Source of the DNA: Jejuia pallidilutea
Lineage (GTDB): Bacteria > Bacteroidota > Bacteroidia > Flavobacteriales > Flavobacteriaceae
Direction: 5' to 3'
Length of the DNA: 64,000 nucleotides
Assembly (NCBI RefSeq): GCF_002973595.1
Contig: NZ_PVEO01000006.1
Location: 1-64,000, forward strand
A model generated the notes under the pieces. It made no database searches. It was not told where the DNA came from and worked only from the letters and a program-made list of their open reading frames with translations. The translations under genes were made by a program, and so were the position numbers. Position 1 is the stretch's first letter, and each line of letters opens with the position of its first letter. Positions 1 to 8,025 of the stretch are shown here, one piece after another.

Positions 1-12
1 AGCTCTAAAACT

Positions 13-46
13 AAAAAAAACAAGACTTGGAAGTAACCAAATCTTG
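13..46 (-). terminator. Rho-independent terminator of the polysaccharide operon
   Basis: Inverted repeat CAAGA-C-TTGG (21-30) and CCAA-A-TCTTG (37-46) with a 6-nt loop and one internal C/A mismatch. Read on the minus strand the hairpin is followed by eight U residues (complement of 13-20). It lies about 110 bp beyond the stop of the last minus-strand gene and would end that operon. The plus-strand side also has a short T tract (48-52), so it may work both ways. Positions 47-155 hold nothing else that I recognise. Confidence 0.65.
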
Positions 47-155
47 CTTTTTATATTTTGATGCTCGTAATCAAGCTATTTTCTGAATGTGCCTTAAGAG
101 CCTTTAAATACAAAATTTTAAGCCTAAGGTGGTTTTGCAATTTTTTATTTGGTAG

Positions 156-2306
156 CTATTTCTGGGATATATTTAACAATCTATCGCATTTACTAAAGCT
201 AATACCACTCTTATAGTTTATGTTTTTCAGAACTTCTTTTTCGTCAACCTTATTTAGCCAATCTATATAAACTTTTGCTATGTTAGCTCCTGCTTCATGA
301 GAGAACGGATATCCGCCACCAAACCTAAGGTTTAATTCTAAAATATACAATGTATCGTTTACCAAAAAAGCATCTACATCCATATTGCCAATATGTTTTA
401 GATGGCTTCCTAATATTTGTCCAACCTCATCAAAAGCAGGTTTAATAACAGATTCTGCTTTATCTGTCTCTCCAGATCTCATAGCTAGTTTTTCCCTAGC
501 AAAGGTGCCAAAATAGTTACCTTCAAAATCATTCACTACATCTAAGCCAAATTCTACACCTTCAATTTTTTCTTGAATTAATATAGCATTATTAATATCT
601 TTTTCACTGGCATTTTTAAGTATGGATCTTTTTAGTTTTAATTTTTGTAGTTTATAGCTTAGAAGCAGTTCATCTAAAGTTTCAGGTATTTCAATGCCTA
701 TGGATCCACTTCCCCAACGTGGTTTTAATACTAGAGGGAATTTTAAAATACCAGCTTCTATAGCTGCCATAGCTTTATCTAAATCTATGTAAGTTTTGGG
801 GGAATTTAGTCCTATTTCTTCTAAGAATTTGAAGGTCTTCCACTTATCAAAACCAATAGAAATAACCTCTTCACTGGATACAATAACTTTAGTATTTTTA
901 TTTTCAAGTAAATTTTTGTGCTTTGCCAATATTGGTAGTTCTAAATCATTTAAAGAGATGATTGCAGTAACTTTGTAGGTATCAACTATTTCTTTAATTT
1001 TAGAGATGTAACCATCATCGTAAATACTGGGTACTTCTATAGCAATATCGGCATCTATTAGAGCAGGAGCATTTAATTCTTTATCTACAGCTATAATATG
1101 GCCATCACCATGTAATGCTTCTTTAAAATAATTAATTAAATAGTTGCGCCTTCCAGCACACGTAAATAGTATATTTTGTTTCATAGTATTTTTTTCGTCA
1201 ATTGTTTTTTTTCTTTCTCCATAAAGAGGAAAAAATGTTTTAGAATCTTTAATATCATCCAAAGCATTAGTATATTCAACATTAATTTCGTTGATTAAAC
1301 GGTTGTATATAGGTTGGTTAATTATTTTTCTCCCTGTGTAAAAAACGTCATCCTTATCTAAAGGGAAAAACGATTTTTTGTAATGATATAAACCGTCTCC
1401 ATTTACTCTACCACCACCCAAAACATAATATTTTTTTTTGTGTTCTATGGCCCATTTCATAACTTCAATCTTTAAGAAGTCGTTAGGTCTCATGTTAAAG
1501 TATTCAGCATGAGTGCCTCCTAAATGCGAATACAACGTATCATTATCAATTAAAATAAGTTCAGCAGAAATAGCCACGTCATCTTTAAATATTAATACCA
1601 GTATTGTATCGTCTGGATTGTTATTTATTAAATTTTCAAAATAAAATTTCGTGTAATAATAATTGGTTGCGGCGTTATTTCTATTTAGCGATTTTATATA
1701 AATATCGTGAAACTTTTCAATGCTATCTGAATCAATATTTTCAGTATATATTTTGGCTTTTAAATTGTATTTTAGGGATTTACGATAGTTGTTTCTAACT
1801 TTTTGTTTAAAGTTTGTCCATAATGTTTCAAAATCTACTAATTCTCCTTTTACGTTATCTAACGTAGGTATTAAATGCCCAGTGTAGTGTTTGTAGTTTT
1901 CGCACAAGTTAAAACGAATGAATTCTGTGACCACATTATTACTTTTGTACCATTGATCTACCTTATTCCAAAAAAATAAGTTTTCTTCTTTGGAATTTAA
2001 TGCACAGAAAAGCGGACCGCCATATCCGTAAGGCGATGAAGCATCAAAATAATCAGAATCGCTAGTGTTGCATGTGCCGTAATCATTTATTTTTTTTAAA
2101 TAAATAGGCATAAAGGCAATTAAAGTATCTTCTCTTAAAAGTATAAAATAGATAAAGTTTTTTTGTGCAAGGGAACTTATATACTCATGAGAATAAAATA
2201 TATTGGCATTTTTAATTTTGCTTAGATTCTGTTTGTAAATAGATATATCGGCTTCATTTTTAACCTTAATACACCCAAATTTATATTTGTCTTCTATTAA
2301 TTGCAT
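156..2306 (-). CDS. FemAB/GNAT-like N-acyltransferase fused to an ATP-grasp ligase
   Basis: The 716-residue protein has two parts. Residues 1-374 look like a FemAB/GNAT-type acyltransferase (PF13480-like), with SPYGYGGPL at 91-99, a basic RNNYRKSLK at 171-179 and LGGGRVNGDGLYHYKKSF at 296-313, the glycine-rich end typical of this group. Residues 375-716 form an ATP-grasp enzyme of the carbamoyl-phosphate-synthase-like type: FTCAGRRNYL (381-390), FPLVLKPRWGSGSIG (523-537, Lys528 as likely ATP ligand) and LELNLRFGGG (656-665, metal-binding Glu and Asn). Met375 begins exactly where free-standing ATP-grasp proteins of this type begin, so this looks like two genes joined in frame. It is the last gene of the operon. 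The likely role is joining an amino or acyl group to a sugar or carrier, with ATP used for activation. The substrate is unknown. Confidence 0.75.
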   Translation of the reverse strand: MQLIEDKYKFGCIKVKNEADISIYKQNLSKIKNANIFYSHEYISSLAQKNFIYFILLREDTLIAFMPIYLKKINDYGTCNTSDSDYFDASSPYGYGGPLFCALNSKEENLFFWNKVDQWYKSNNVVTEFIRFNLCENYKHYTGHLIPTLDNVKGELVDFETLWTNFKQKVRNNYRKSLKYNLKAKIYTENIDSDSIEKFHDIYIKSLNRNNAATNYYYTKFYFENLINNNPDDTILVLIFKDDVAISAELILIDNDTLYSHLGGTHAEYFNMRPNDFLKIEVMKWAIEHKKKYYVLGGGRVNGDGLYHYKKSFFPLDKDDVFYTGRKIINQPIYNRLINEINVEYTNALDDIKDSKTFFPLYGERKKTIDEKNTMKQNILFTCAGRRNYLINYFKEALHGDGHIIAVDKELNAPALIDADIAIEVPSIYDDGYISKIKEIVDTYKVTAIISLNDLELPILAKHKNLLENKNTKVIVSSEEVISIGFDKWKTFKFLEEIGLNSPKTYIDLDKAMAAIEAGILKFPLVLKPRWGSGSIGIEIPETLDELLLSYKLQKLKLKRSILKNASEKDINNAILIQEKIEGVEFGLDVVNDFEGNYFGTFAREKLAMRSGETDKAESVIKPAFDEVGQILGSHLKHIGNMDVDAFLVNDTLYILELNLRFGGGYPFSHEAGANIAKVYIDWLNKVDEKEVLKNINYKSGISFSKCDRLLNISQK

Positions 2307-2314
2307 TGCTCTAT

Positions 2315-2583
2315 TTATGTAGATTTTATTGTTCTTGTAAACACAGGCATATTAGTGCCTAAGCTGTTGTTTAGCCCAGTTGGGGTTATAGTTCGATTAA
2401 TAGTTGGAAAAATAATTTCAAACAATTTTTCGTTTTTTTCAGGACGTTGCTGAAAGAAAAATGGCTTCTCATTATTAGTTGTCATTCCGCAAATAATTAT
2501 CATAATAAAAATAGGTATAATAATAGGAAAACTATTATTGCCGACAGAAAATTAAATATTCGTTTAATGCTTTGATGCTTCAT
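2315..2583 (-). pseudogene. Decayed pglC-like sugar transferase remnant
   Basis: From an ATG at 2583 the first frame reads KHQSIKRIFNFLSAI and then a hydrophobic stretch, like the N terminus of the intact PglC at 3249-3863 (YQSFFKRLLDLLAAI). It stops at a TGA near 2501. A shift of frame near 2510-2520 restores the family sequence: PIFIMIII, then KPFFFQQRPEKNEKLFEII, matching PFFVQKRPGKDEKIFSIV in the intact paralogue. After that the similarity fades, and the catalytic Asp-Glu, PRPL and PGITG motifs are all missing before the stop at 2315. It is therefore frameshifted and truncated. It sits directly upstream of the FemAB/ATP-grasp gene and is read in the same direction. Confidence 0.7.
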
Positions 2584-2662
2584 TAAAGTAAAGGTAAAGT
2601 AGGCTTTAATAATTGCCTATATTTTACGTTTAAACGTTATTATTTTTGATGAGCCACATTTT

Positions 2663-3271
2663 TTATTTATCTAATTTTTCAAGGTGTAGTTTTTCAATTT
2701 CTGAAATAGTTTTTAAAACTATTTTTTTTCCTTTTTTAGCAAATTTGGGGTAAAGTGTTTCAAAGTTATCATTTTTGCTCACTTTAATGGCACGTTGGCA
2801 AAGAATAATACCTTCATCTACCTTATCGTCAATTATATGGGTTGTAATTCCTGTTATTTTTACACCATAATCCAGGGCATCTTGTATAGCAGTTTTGGTG
2901 GCTAAAAAACTTGGGAATAACGACGGGTGAATGTTAATGATTTTATTGGGAAATGCTTTCAACATCGGTTCTTTTATGATGTATTTAAAATTTAGCATAA
3001 AAATATAATCGATGTTTCTTTTTTTTATTTCTAGGGTTAACTGTTCCTGATAGCTCAACAAGTTTGGGAAATTTCGCTTAATTAGCTGCAAAGTTTCTAT
3101 ACCATGTTTTTCGGCATAATCTTTAGCGCCACAAGGTTCTTCCTCATAAATAACCAAATTTATAGTGGAGTTGGCCAATTTTCCTTTGGTGTAAGCTTTA
3201 ATAGTGTCTTTTGCGTTTCTTCCCCAACCGGTTACTAAAATAGCCCATTTAATGTTTTGATCTAATTGCAT
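2663..3271 (-). CDS. PurN-like formyltransferase, probable sugar N-formyltransferase
   Basis: The 202-residue protein belongs to the formyltransferase family (PF00551), which uses N10-formyl-tetrahydrofolate. The N-terminal VTGWGRNAKD (13-22) corresponds to the nucleotide/substrate-binding loop. The catalytic Asn-x-His is NIHPSLFPS (Asn113, His115), and the conserved Asp is in DDKVDEG (Asp152). It is close to the length of PurN (about 212). The context argues against purine synthesis: the gene starts inside the 3' end of pglC (23-nt overlap, so probably coupled translation) and lies in a glycan operon. In the bacillosamine pathway the gene beside pglC is usually the acetyltransferase pglD, so a 4-amino-sugar N-formyl transfer is a reasonable inference. 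The exact acceptor cannot be read from the sequence. Confidence 0.75.
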   Translation of the reverse strand: MQLDQNIKWAILVTGWGRNAKDTIKAYTKGKLANSTINLVIYEEEPCGAKDYAEKHGIETLQLIKRNFPNLLSYQEQLTLEIKKRNIDYIFMLNFKYIIKEPMLKAFPNKIINIHPSLFPSFLATKTAIQDALDYGVKITGITTHIIDDKVDEGIILCQRAIKVSKNDNFETLYPKFAKKGKKIVLKTISEIEKLHLEKLDK

Positions 3272-3863
3272 CTAAATCTTGAATAACTGAATTTGGATTT
3301 ACCACTACATCTTTTGAAGTGATTACTTTTTGAATGGTTTTTATAAAAATTTTAAAATCTAAACTAAAACTTAAATGTTCAACATATTCAATATCTTTAC
3401 TTAGTCTATCGTTCCAGTTTAATATATTTCTTCCAGAGATTTGAGCTAAACCTGTAATACCAGGCCTAATTGAATGTCTTTTTTTCTCTGTTTTAGAGTA
3501 GTAGGGTAGGTACCTAATTAAAAGTGGCCTAGGCCCTATAAAACTCATATCGCCTTTTATAATATTTATAAGTTGTGGCAGCTCATCTAATGATGTTTTT
3601 CTTACCAGTTTGCCAATAGCGGTTAAACGTTCACCATCCGGTAACAAATTTCCATTTTTGTCTGTCTTATCAGTCATCGTTTTAAATTTTACGATACTGA
3701 ATATTTTTTCGTCCTTTCCTGGGCGTTTTTGTACAAAAAAGGGCGTGCCTTTATTTGCTACAGCTAATATGAATAGCAAAATTATAAAAATAGGCGACAC
3801 CATAAACAACGCAAATATAGCTGCCAAAAGGTCTAGTAATCGCTTAAAAAAGGATTGATACAT
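3249..3863 (-). CDS. pglC: Phosphoglycosyl transferase, PglC-like
   Basis: A 204-residue monotopic membrane enzyme of the bacterial sugar transferase family (PF02397). It moves a sugar-1-phosphate from a UDP-sugar to undecaprenyl phosphate. The N-terminal hydrophobic helix carries Ser23-Pro24, the break that makes the re-entrant membrane helix in Campylobacter PglC. The catalytic dyad is Asp93-Glu94 in SLDELPQL, the same numbering as in that enzyme. Also present are KFKTM (59-63), GDMSF, GPRPLL (110-115) and RPGITGLAQISGRN (133-146). The length also matches PglC (about 200). Its likely donor is the UDP-diamino-trideoxy sugar made by PglF and PglE encoded at 30-33 kb. It lies between the carrier-protein gene (24-nt gap) and the formyltransferase gene. 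Confidence 0.85.
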   Translation of the reverse strand: MYQSFFKRLLDLLAAIFALFMVSPIFIILLFILAVANKGTPFFVQKRPGKDEKIFSIVKFKTMTDKTDKNGNLLPDGERLTAIGKLVRKTSLDELPQLINIIKGDMSFIGPRPLLIRYLPYYSKTEKKRHSIRPGITGLAQISGRNILNWNDRLSKDIEYVEHLSFSLDFKIFIKTIQKVITSKDVVVNPNSVIQDLDAIRSKH

Positions 3864-3887
3864 TATACAATATAAGGTTATTTATGT

Positions 3888-4142
3888 TTAGCTATGTATT
3901 GCATTTAGTTCTTTATCAATAGCTTTTATTAAATCTCCTACGGTATCCATATTCATTAAATCCATAAGTTTGAATTTGATATTAAAGGATTTTTCAATAT
4001 CGCTAATAATCATCATGTGCGTTATAGATTCCCATCCATCTACATCATTAGCCGTAGTCGATTCAGTTAAAGTAAAATTATTGTGCTCTAAAACTCTGCT
4101 AAAAGATGTGGTAACCTTGTTTAAAATGTCTTGGTTTTTCAT
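3888..4142 (-). CDS. Acyl carrier protein
   Basis: An 84-residue acidic four-helix carrier protein (PP-binding family). The phosphopantetheine attachment site is Ser39 in VDGWESITHM, a form of the usual DSL motif with Glu before the serine. It overlaps the adenylation-enzyme gene by 4 nt (ATGA), so the two are translationally coupled and most likely work together: the enzyme activates an acid and loads it on this carrier, as DltA loads DltC. The receiving acyltransferase is probably one of the GNAT-like products nearby (5695-6792 or 156-2306). It is not the fatty-acid ACP, since it sits in a glycan operon. Confidence 0.85.
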   Translation of the reverse strand: MKNQDILNKVTTSFSRVLEHNNFTLTESTTANDVDGWESITHMMIISDIEKSFNIKFKLMDLMNMDTVGDLIKAIDKELNAIHS

Positions 4143-5629
4143 GAGTAAAATGTGTTTCGTAATTGTTTTCTATCTATTTTGCCATTAATGCTGTGAGGGA
4201 TATTGTCAATAAATCGTATTTGTGTAGGCACCATATAATTGGGCAATTTTTCTTTTAAATAATTTATGATGTGTTCATACTTAAAAGTATCAGATTCTAT
4301 GATTAAATATAATTCATTATTACCAGAACTATTATCAATATCCAATACTACAAAATTATGATTTGTAATTACCTTTTTAACATGGTATTCAACTTCACCT
4401 AGCTCAACCCTATACCCTCTAATTTTCACCTGGAAATCAGCTCTTCCCACATACAGATAGTCGCCATCTTCATCTTTTATACATAAATCGCCTGTTTTAT
4501 AAAACCGTTCATTACTACCGTTTATGTCATAATAGAAGAAACTAGACTTATTTTTTTCTTCATTATTCCAATAACCGGGAGTTATTTGAGGACCTGCCAA
4601 ACAAAGTTCTCCTGGTATGCCAATGGGTACTTCTTTGTTTTGTTTATCAACAACAAGATATAAGGTGTCTTTTTGTGGTGTACCAATAGATATAACACCA
4701 TTGTATGCTTTAGTATGATTTTCTTTGTGGTAAGGATAAAAACCACTATACACAGTGAATTCTGTTGGGCCGTAGTAATTAAATATTTTACAATTAGGAA
4801 GACAATCGCTCCATGCTTTAGCAATATCTTCATGTAGGGCACCACCTCCAAAACTACAATATCTAACCGATGTAGCATTAATTTCTGGGAAGTATGGGCG
4901 TAAATAGTTAATAATGGAGGGCACCATTGTAAGTACTGTAAGGTGTTGTTCTTGAAGCAGTTTAAAAATATAAAAGTATTTTATCTTTCCTTTGGGAATA
5001 GTATAGATACAAGATCCTGCTAAAAAAGGAAATAGATATGTGACTACAGAAAAATCAAAAGTTAACTCAAACATCTGTAGGCATTTGTCTGTATTATTCA
5101 GATTAAATGTTGGTTCTGCATCAATAGCATTTACTAAAGCTTGCACATTATTAAAGGTAATGGGAACGCCTTTGGGTACACCCGTAGTTCCTGAGGTAAA
5201 TAGTATATATGCTAATGCTTCACCATCTACACTTTTAGGGGTTAAATTTATGTTTGCATTTTGTTTTTCTCTCGTATTAATAACATTGAAGTTATCGTAT
5301 ACATTGGTAGTTGAAGAATTTAAAATATATTTGGTTTCGGTAAGTCTAAATATTTCTAAATTTCTTTCTAGAGGAAATTCTGGGTTAACAGGAACGTAAG
5401 CTTTACCTTCTAACCATAACGCTATAATTGATGCATAGGTTTCAATATCATCATTTGTAACTAAACCTATAAGCTTTTCTTCAAATGGAATTGTGTTTTC
5501 AATAGCGTGCCTTATGTTGCTTATACATAGGGCAAATGTTTTGTAAGAGTAGTACCGATTATTAATAAATAACGCATTGCAATCTTGGTTATGCAATATA
5601 GATTCAGTTATTTTTTTTATGTAATCCAT
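4139..5629 (-). CDS. Amino-acid adenylation enzyme, DltA-like
   Basis: A 496-residue stand-alone adenylation domain of the ANL superfamily. Core motifs are all present: A3 LFTSGTTGVPKG (143-154), A5 YYGPTE (285-290), A7 YKTGDL (377-382), A8 GRADFQVKIRGYRVELGE (395-412) and the A10 lysine in NGKIDRK (Lys484). The protein should use ATP to make an acyl-adenylate and pass it to the phosphopantetheine arm of the carrier encoded directly after it. The size and the lack of condensation or thioesterase domains fit a DltA-like single-module loader. The substrate, perhaps an amino acid, cannot be predicted with confidence. The inference is amino-acyl or acyl decoration of the polysaccharide. Confidence 0.85.
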   Translation of the reverse strand: MDYIKKITESILHNQDCNALFINNRYYSYKTFALCISNIRHAIENTIPFEEKLIGLVTNDDIETYASIIALWLEGKAYVPVNPEFPLERNLEIFRLTETKYILNSSTTNVYDNFNVINTREKQNANINLTPKSVDGEALAYILFTSGTTGVPKGVPITFNNVQALVNAIDAEPTFNLNNTDKCLQMFELTFDFSVVTYLFPFLAGSCIYTIPKGKIKYFYIFKLLQEQHLTVLTMVPSIINYLRPYFPEINATSVRYCSFGGGALHEDIAKAWSDCLPNCKIFNYYGPTEFTVYSGFYPYHKENHTKAYNGVISIGTPQKDTLYLVVDKQNKEVPIGIPGELCLAGPQITPGYWNNEEKNKSSFFYYDINGSNERFYKTGDLCIKDEDGDYLYVGRADFQVKIRGYRVELGEVEYHVKKVITNHNFVVLDIDNSSGNNELYLIIESDTFKYEHIINYLKEKLPNYMVPTQIRFIDNIPHSINGKIDRKQLRNTFYS

Positions 5630-5694
5630 TTGAAATTTAAATTTTAAATATCGACGCTTTTTTTAAAAATTCATTGCTTCTAAAGCAGCCAATA

Positions 5695-6792
5695 CTAGGC
5701 AAAATTTCCATCCCTATCATTAATAACAGCATTTTCAAAATCAATATTCATAGCGTTATGTGCTAGGGCATAAAGTTTACGCTTATCTGTATACAGGTTA
5801 ACAAATTTCTTTTTAATATACTTTCCAAGAGTTTCATTTTCAGTTTGCAGGTTTGTTGCTTTTGTTTGTATAACATTTTCCATTAAAGCATCTGCACATG
5901 CTTCTAAATACTCGTCTTTAACTATAAAGTAACGCACCATGGCTTCTTTTCCTCTTACTAAGAATGAAGTGAAACCAATTATATGCCCTTCTTTTTTTAT
6001 AATGTAGCTTATGTTGTAAACCCTTTTGTAAATAGTACTTAGCAAACAATTATGAGGGTATTTATCTCGAATAGGTGCATTTGTATATTGGTTATTATCT
6101 ATTTGCCAACTAATATATGCTTTAGATTTAGGTATGAGGTCTTTCTCGCAAAACGGACTTAAAAATTGCCAAAGATTTTCGTCTATACATGATACGTACT
6201 CGTAAGTAAGAGGTTTTGTGTTTTTCTTTGTTTTAAAAGCATTAAAAACCGATACAAAACTTAGCGAAACACTATCTATAGCTTTTACTACTCCTTTTAT
6301 ATGTTTAAGACTACTAATTTTACTTAAAAGAATATTAGCATCTAAATTAAAAATAATATAATAACGTGTTCTATGGGCAAACTCTGTAAAAGGTTGTTTT
6401 CTATAGTACGCTTCAATGTCTTTTCCAAGAAATTTCACCACTGCTTTGTTATTTACAGCATTCATAGCAATACTCATGGTATAGGTGGGTAGAATAGAAT
6501 CTTTGTACTTATCTGAAATCCACCAACGTCTACTCCAAAATATTTTTTCGGTTCCAGATTTAGTTTTAATAAAATCTGGGACTAAAAAAATAAAAGAAAT
6601 AACAGTTTGGTTTTCGGTACCTATAATAGCACAAACATCATTATTGTCTATCCTATCATTTCTAAGCACCCAACTCGCTTTACTTTTAGAAAAGGGGATG
6701 TTCTTGGTATCGGTACTCCAATATGTATTATTCGCAATAGCATCGCGCAATTCTTCTTTGGTTAAAGAAGTAATTTTAATATCCTCTCCCAT
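5695..6792 (-). CDS. GNAT-like protein, possible acyltransferase
   Basis: I recognise only the general fold. This 365-residue protein has features of the GNAT/FemAB superfamily: an N-terminal half with FWSRRWWISDKY near residues 85-96, and a C-terminal GNAT-like stretch with YIIKKEGHIIGFTSFLVRG around 263-281. It has no signal peptide or membrane helix and is therefore probably cytoplasmic. It lies 65 bp upstream of the adenylation gene on the same strand. A natural guess is that it takes the acyl group from the carrier protein and places it on a sugar nucleotide or lipid-linked sugar. That function is inferred from the neighbourhood and could be wrong. Confidence 0.5.
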   Translation of the reverse strand: MGEDIKITSLTKEELRDAIANNTYWSTDTKNIPFSKSKASWVLRNDRIDNNDVCAIIGTENQTVISFIFLVPDFIKTKSGTEKIFWSRRWWISDKYKDSILPTYTMSIAMNAVNNKAVVKFLGKDIEAYYRKQPFTEFAHRTRYYIIFNLDANILLSKISSLKHIKGVVKAIDSVSLSFVSVFNAFKTKKNTKPLTYEYVSCIDENLWQFLSPFCEKDLIPKSKAYISWQIDNNQYTNAPIRDKYPHNCLLSTIYKRVYNISYIIKKEGHIIGFTSFLVRGKEAMVRYFIVKDEYLEACADALMENVIQTKATNLQTENETLGKYIKKKFVNLYTDKRKLYALAHNAMNIDFENAVINDRDGNFA

Positions 6793-6868
6793 TATTATTG
6801 TTATAGCAAACGCATTTTATAAATGCTTTGTAAAATTAAAATAATCTACGTTTCAAAAGCTATTTTTC

Positions 6869-8023
6869 CTACGAAAGGCTATTATATTCTTTAAGAAGGG
6901 CGTTCCAAACTTCTTTACGCTCATAGTTGGCAACAATTAGTTTTCTGGATGCCTTTCCCATGGCTATTGCTGTATCTTTATTCGAATAAATTTCTACCAT
7001 TGCATCATACAATGCTTGTTGGTTTTTTACAGGGATAACAATACCGTTTTCCTTGTTTTGAATAATTTCATTGCAACCGTTAATATTAGAAACAATACTT
7101 ACCAATTCCATAGCAGCAGCCTGCATTACAACATTAGGAAAGCCTTCTCGATAGCTGGGAAAGGTTAGTGCGTTTGCTATAGAGAAGTAGGGTCTAACAT
7201 CATCAACCCAACCCGTAGTTATTATATTTTTATTAGAATTTATTGTAGCTTCAGTTTCAGGCAATAACGGGTCTAGTTCTTTTTCATATCCGCCTACTAA
7301 TAAAAGTTTAATATCGTTATGGGTTTTATTAAGTTTAGAAAAAGCACTTATTAGCTCGTTAAGTCCTTTGTCTGTAACGAGTCTTCCTACAAAAATGAAT
7401 ACAAAATTATTGTTAGGGATATTTAATTTATTTCTTAGATCTTTTTTAAAATCATCAGTAAAAAGCGTAGGGTTGAAATGATTGGTATCTATTCCGTTAG
7501 AACTACCTTTACCTATAACCTTAAGTTTGTTTTTTGAAGTGAATTTTTGCTCTAAAATAATATCTACTAATCCATAGGAATTTGGATAAATTTTAGTTGC
7601 GCAACTATAAGTTATTTTTTCTACAGTGTTAAGTATAAGGCGTTTAAATCCTGTTGCTTCAACTAAAGGTAAACCTGCAATAGTATGTAATCTATGAGGT
7701 ACCCTTGCTAATAAGGCTGCTAACATGCTTAATGTGCCTGCTTTGGGTGTATGGGAATGTACAATAAATGGTTGTTCTTTTTTAAAAATTTTATAGAGTT
7801 TCCAAACCGCTTTAAGATCTTTTATTGGTGTTATTTTTCTTGTCATTTCAACAGGAATAACCCTTACACCTTCGTCGTCATTAATTTTTTGTAAACTGCC
7901 TTTAATTCCTTTGGATGATATGCCAACAACCTCAAAATATTGAGACATGAATTTCAGTTGCCCTGTAAGTAGTCCACCTAAGGATTTAGGAACAGTTGTA
8001 ACTCTAATTATTTTCTTTTTCAT
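6869..8023 (-). CDS. Glycosyltransferase family 4
   Basis: GT-B fold glycosyltransferase, 384 residues from the ATG at 8023. A longer frame reaches 8080, but the ATG at 8023 lies 2 nt after the upstream asnB stop and begins with MKKKIIRVTTVPKSLGG, the usual start of this family, so I chose it. The C-terminal half holds FIFVGRLVTDKGLNEL and the nucleotide-sugar site with the E-x7-E motif in EGFPNVVMQAAAME. It is a cytoplasmic retaining enzyme that probably adds one sugar of the repeat unit. HSHTPKAGTLSMLAA matches GT4 proteins of the EpsD/PglA type. The sugar specificity is unknown. Confidence 0.85.
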   Translation of the reverse strand: MKKKIIRVTTVPKSLGGLLTGQLKFMSQYFEVVGISSKGIKGSLQKINDDEGVRVIPVEMTRKITPIKDLKAVWKLYKIFKKEQPFIVHSHTPKAGTLSMLAALLARVPHRLHTIAGLPLVEATGFKRLILNTVEKITYSCATKIYPNSYGLVDIILEQKFTSKNKLKVIGKGSSNGIDTNHFNPTLFTDDFKKDLRNKLNIPNNNFVFIFVGRLVTDKGLNELISAFSKLNKTHNDIKLLLVGGYEKELDPLLPETEATINSNKNIITTGWVDDVRPYFSIANALTFPSYREGFPNVVMQAAAMELVSIVSNINGCNEIIQNKENGIVIPVKNQQALYDAMVEIYSNKDTAIAMGKASRKLIVANYERKEVWNALLKEYNSLS

Positions 8024-8025
8024 TT

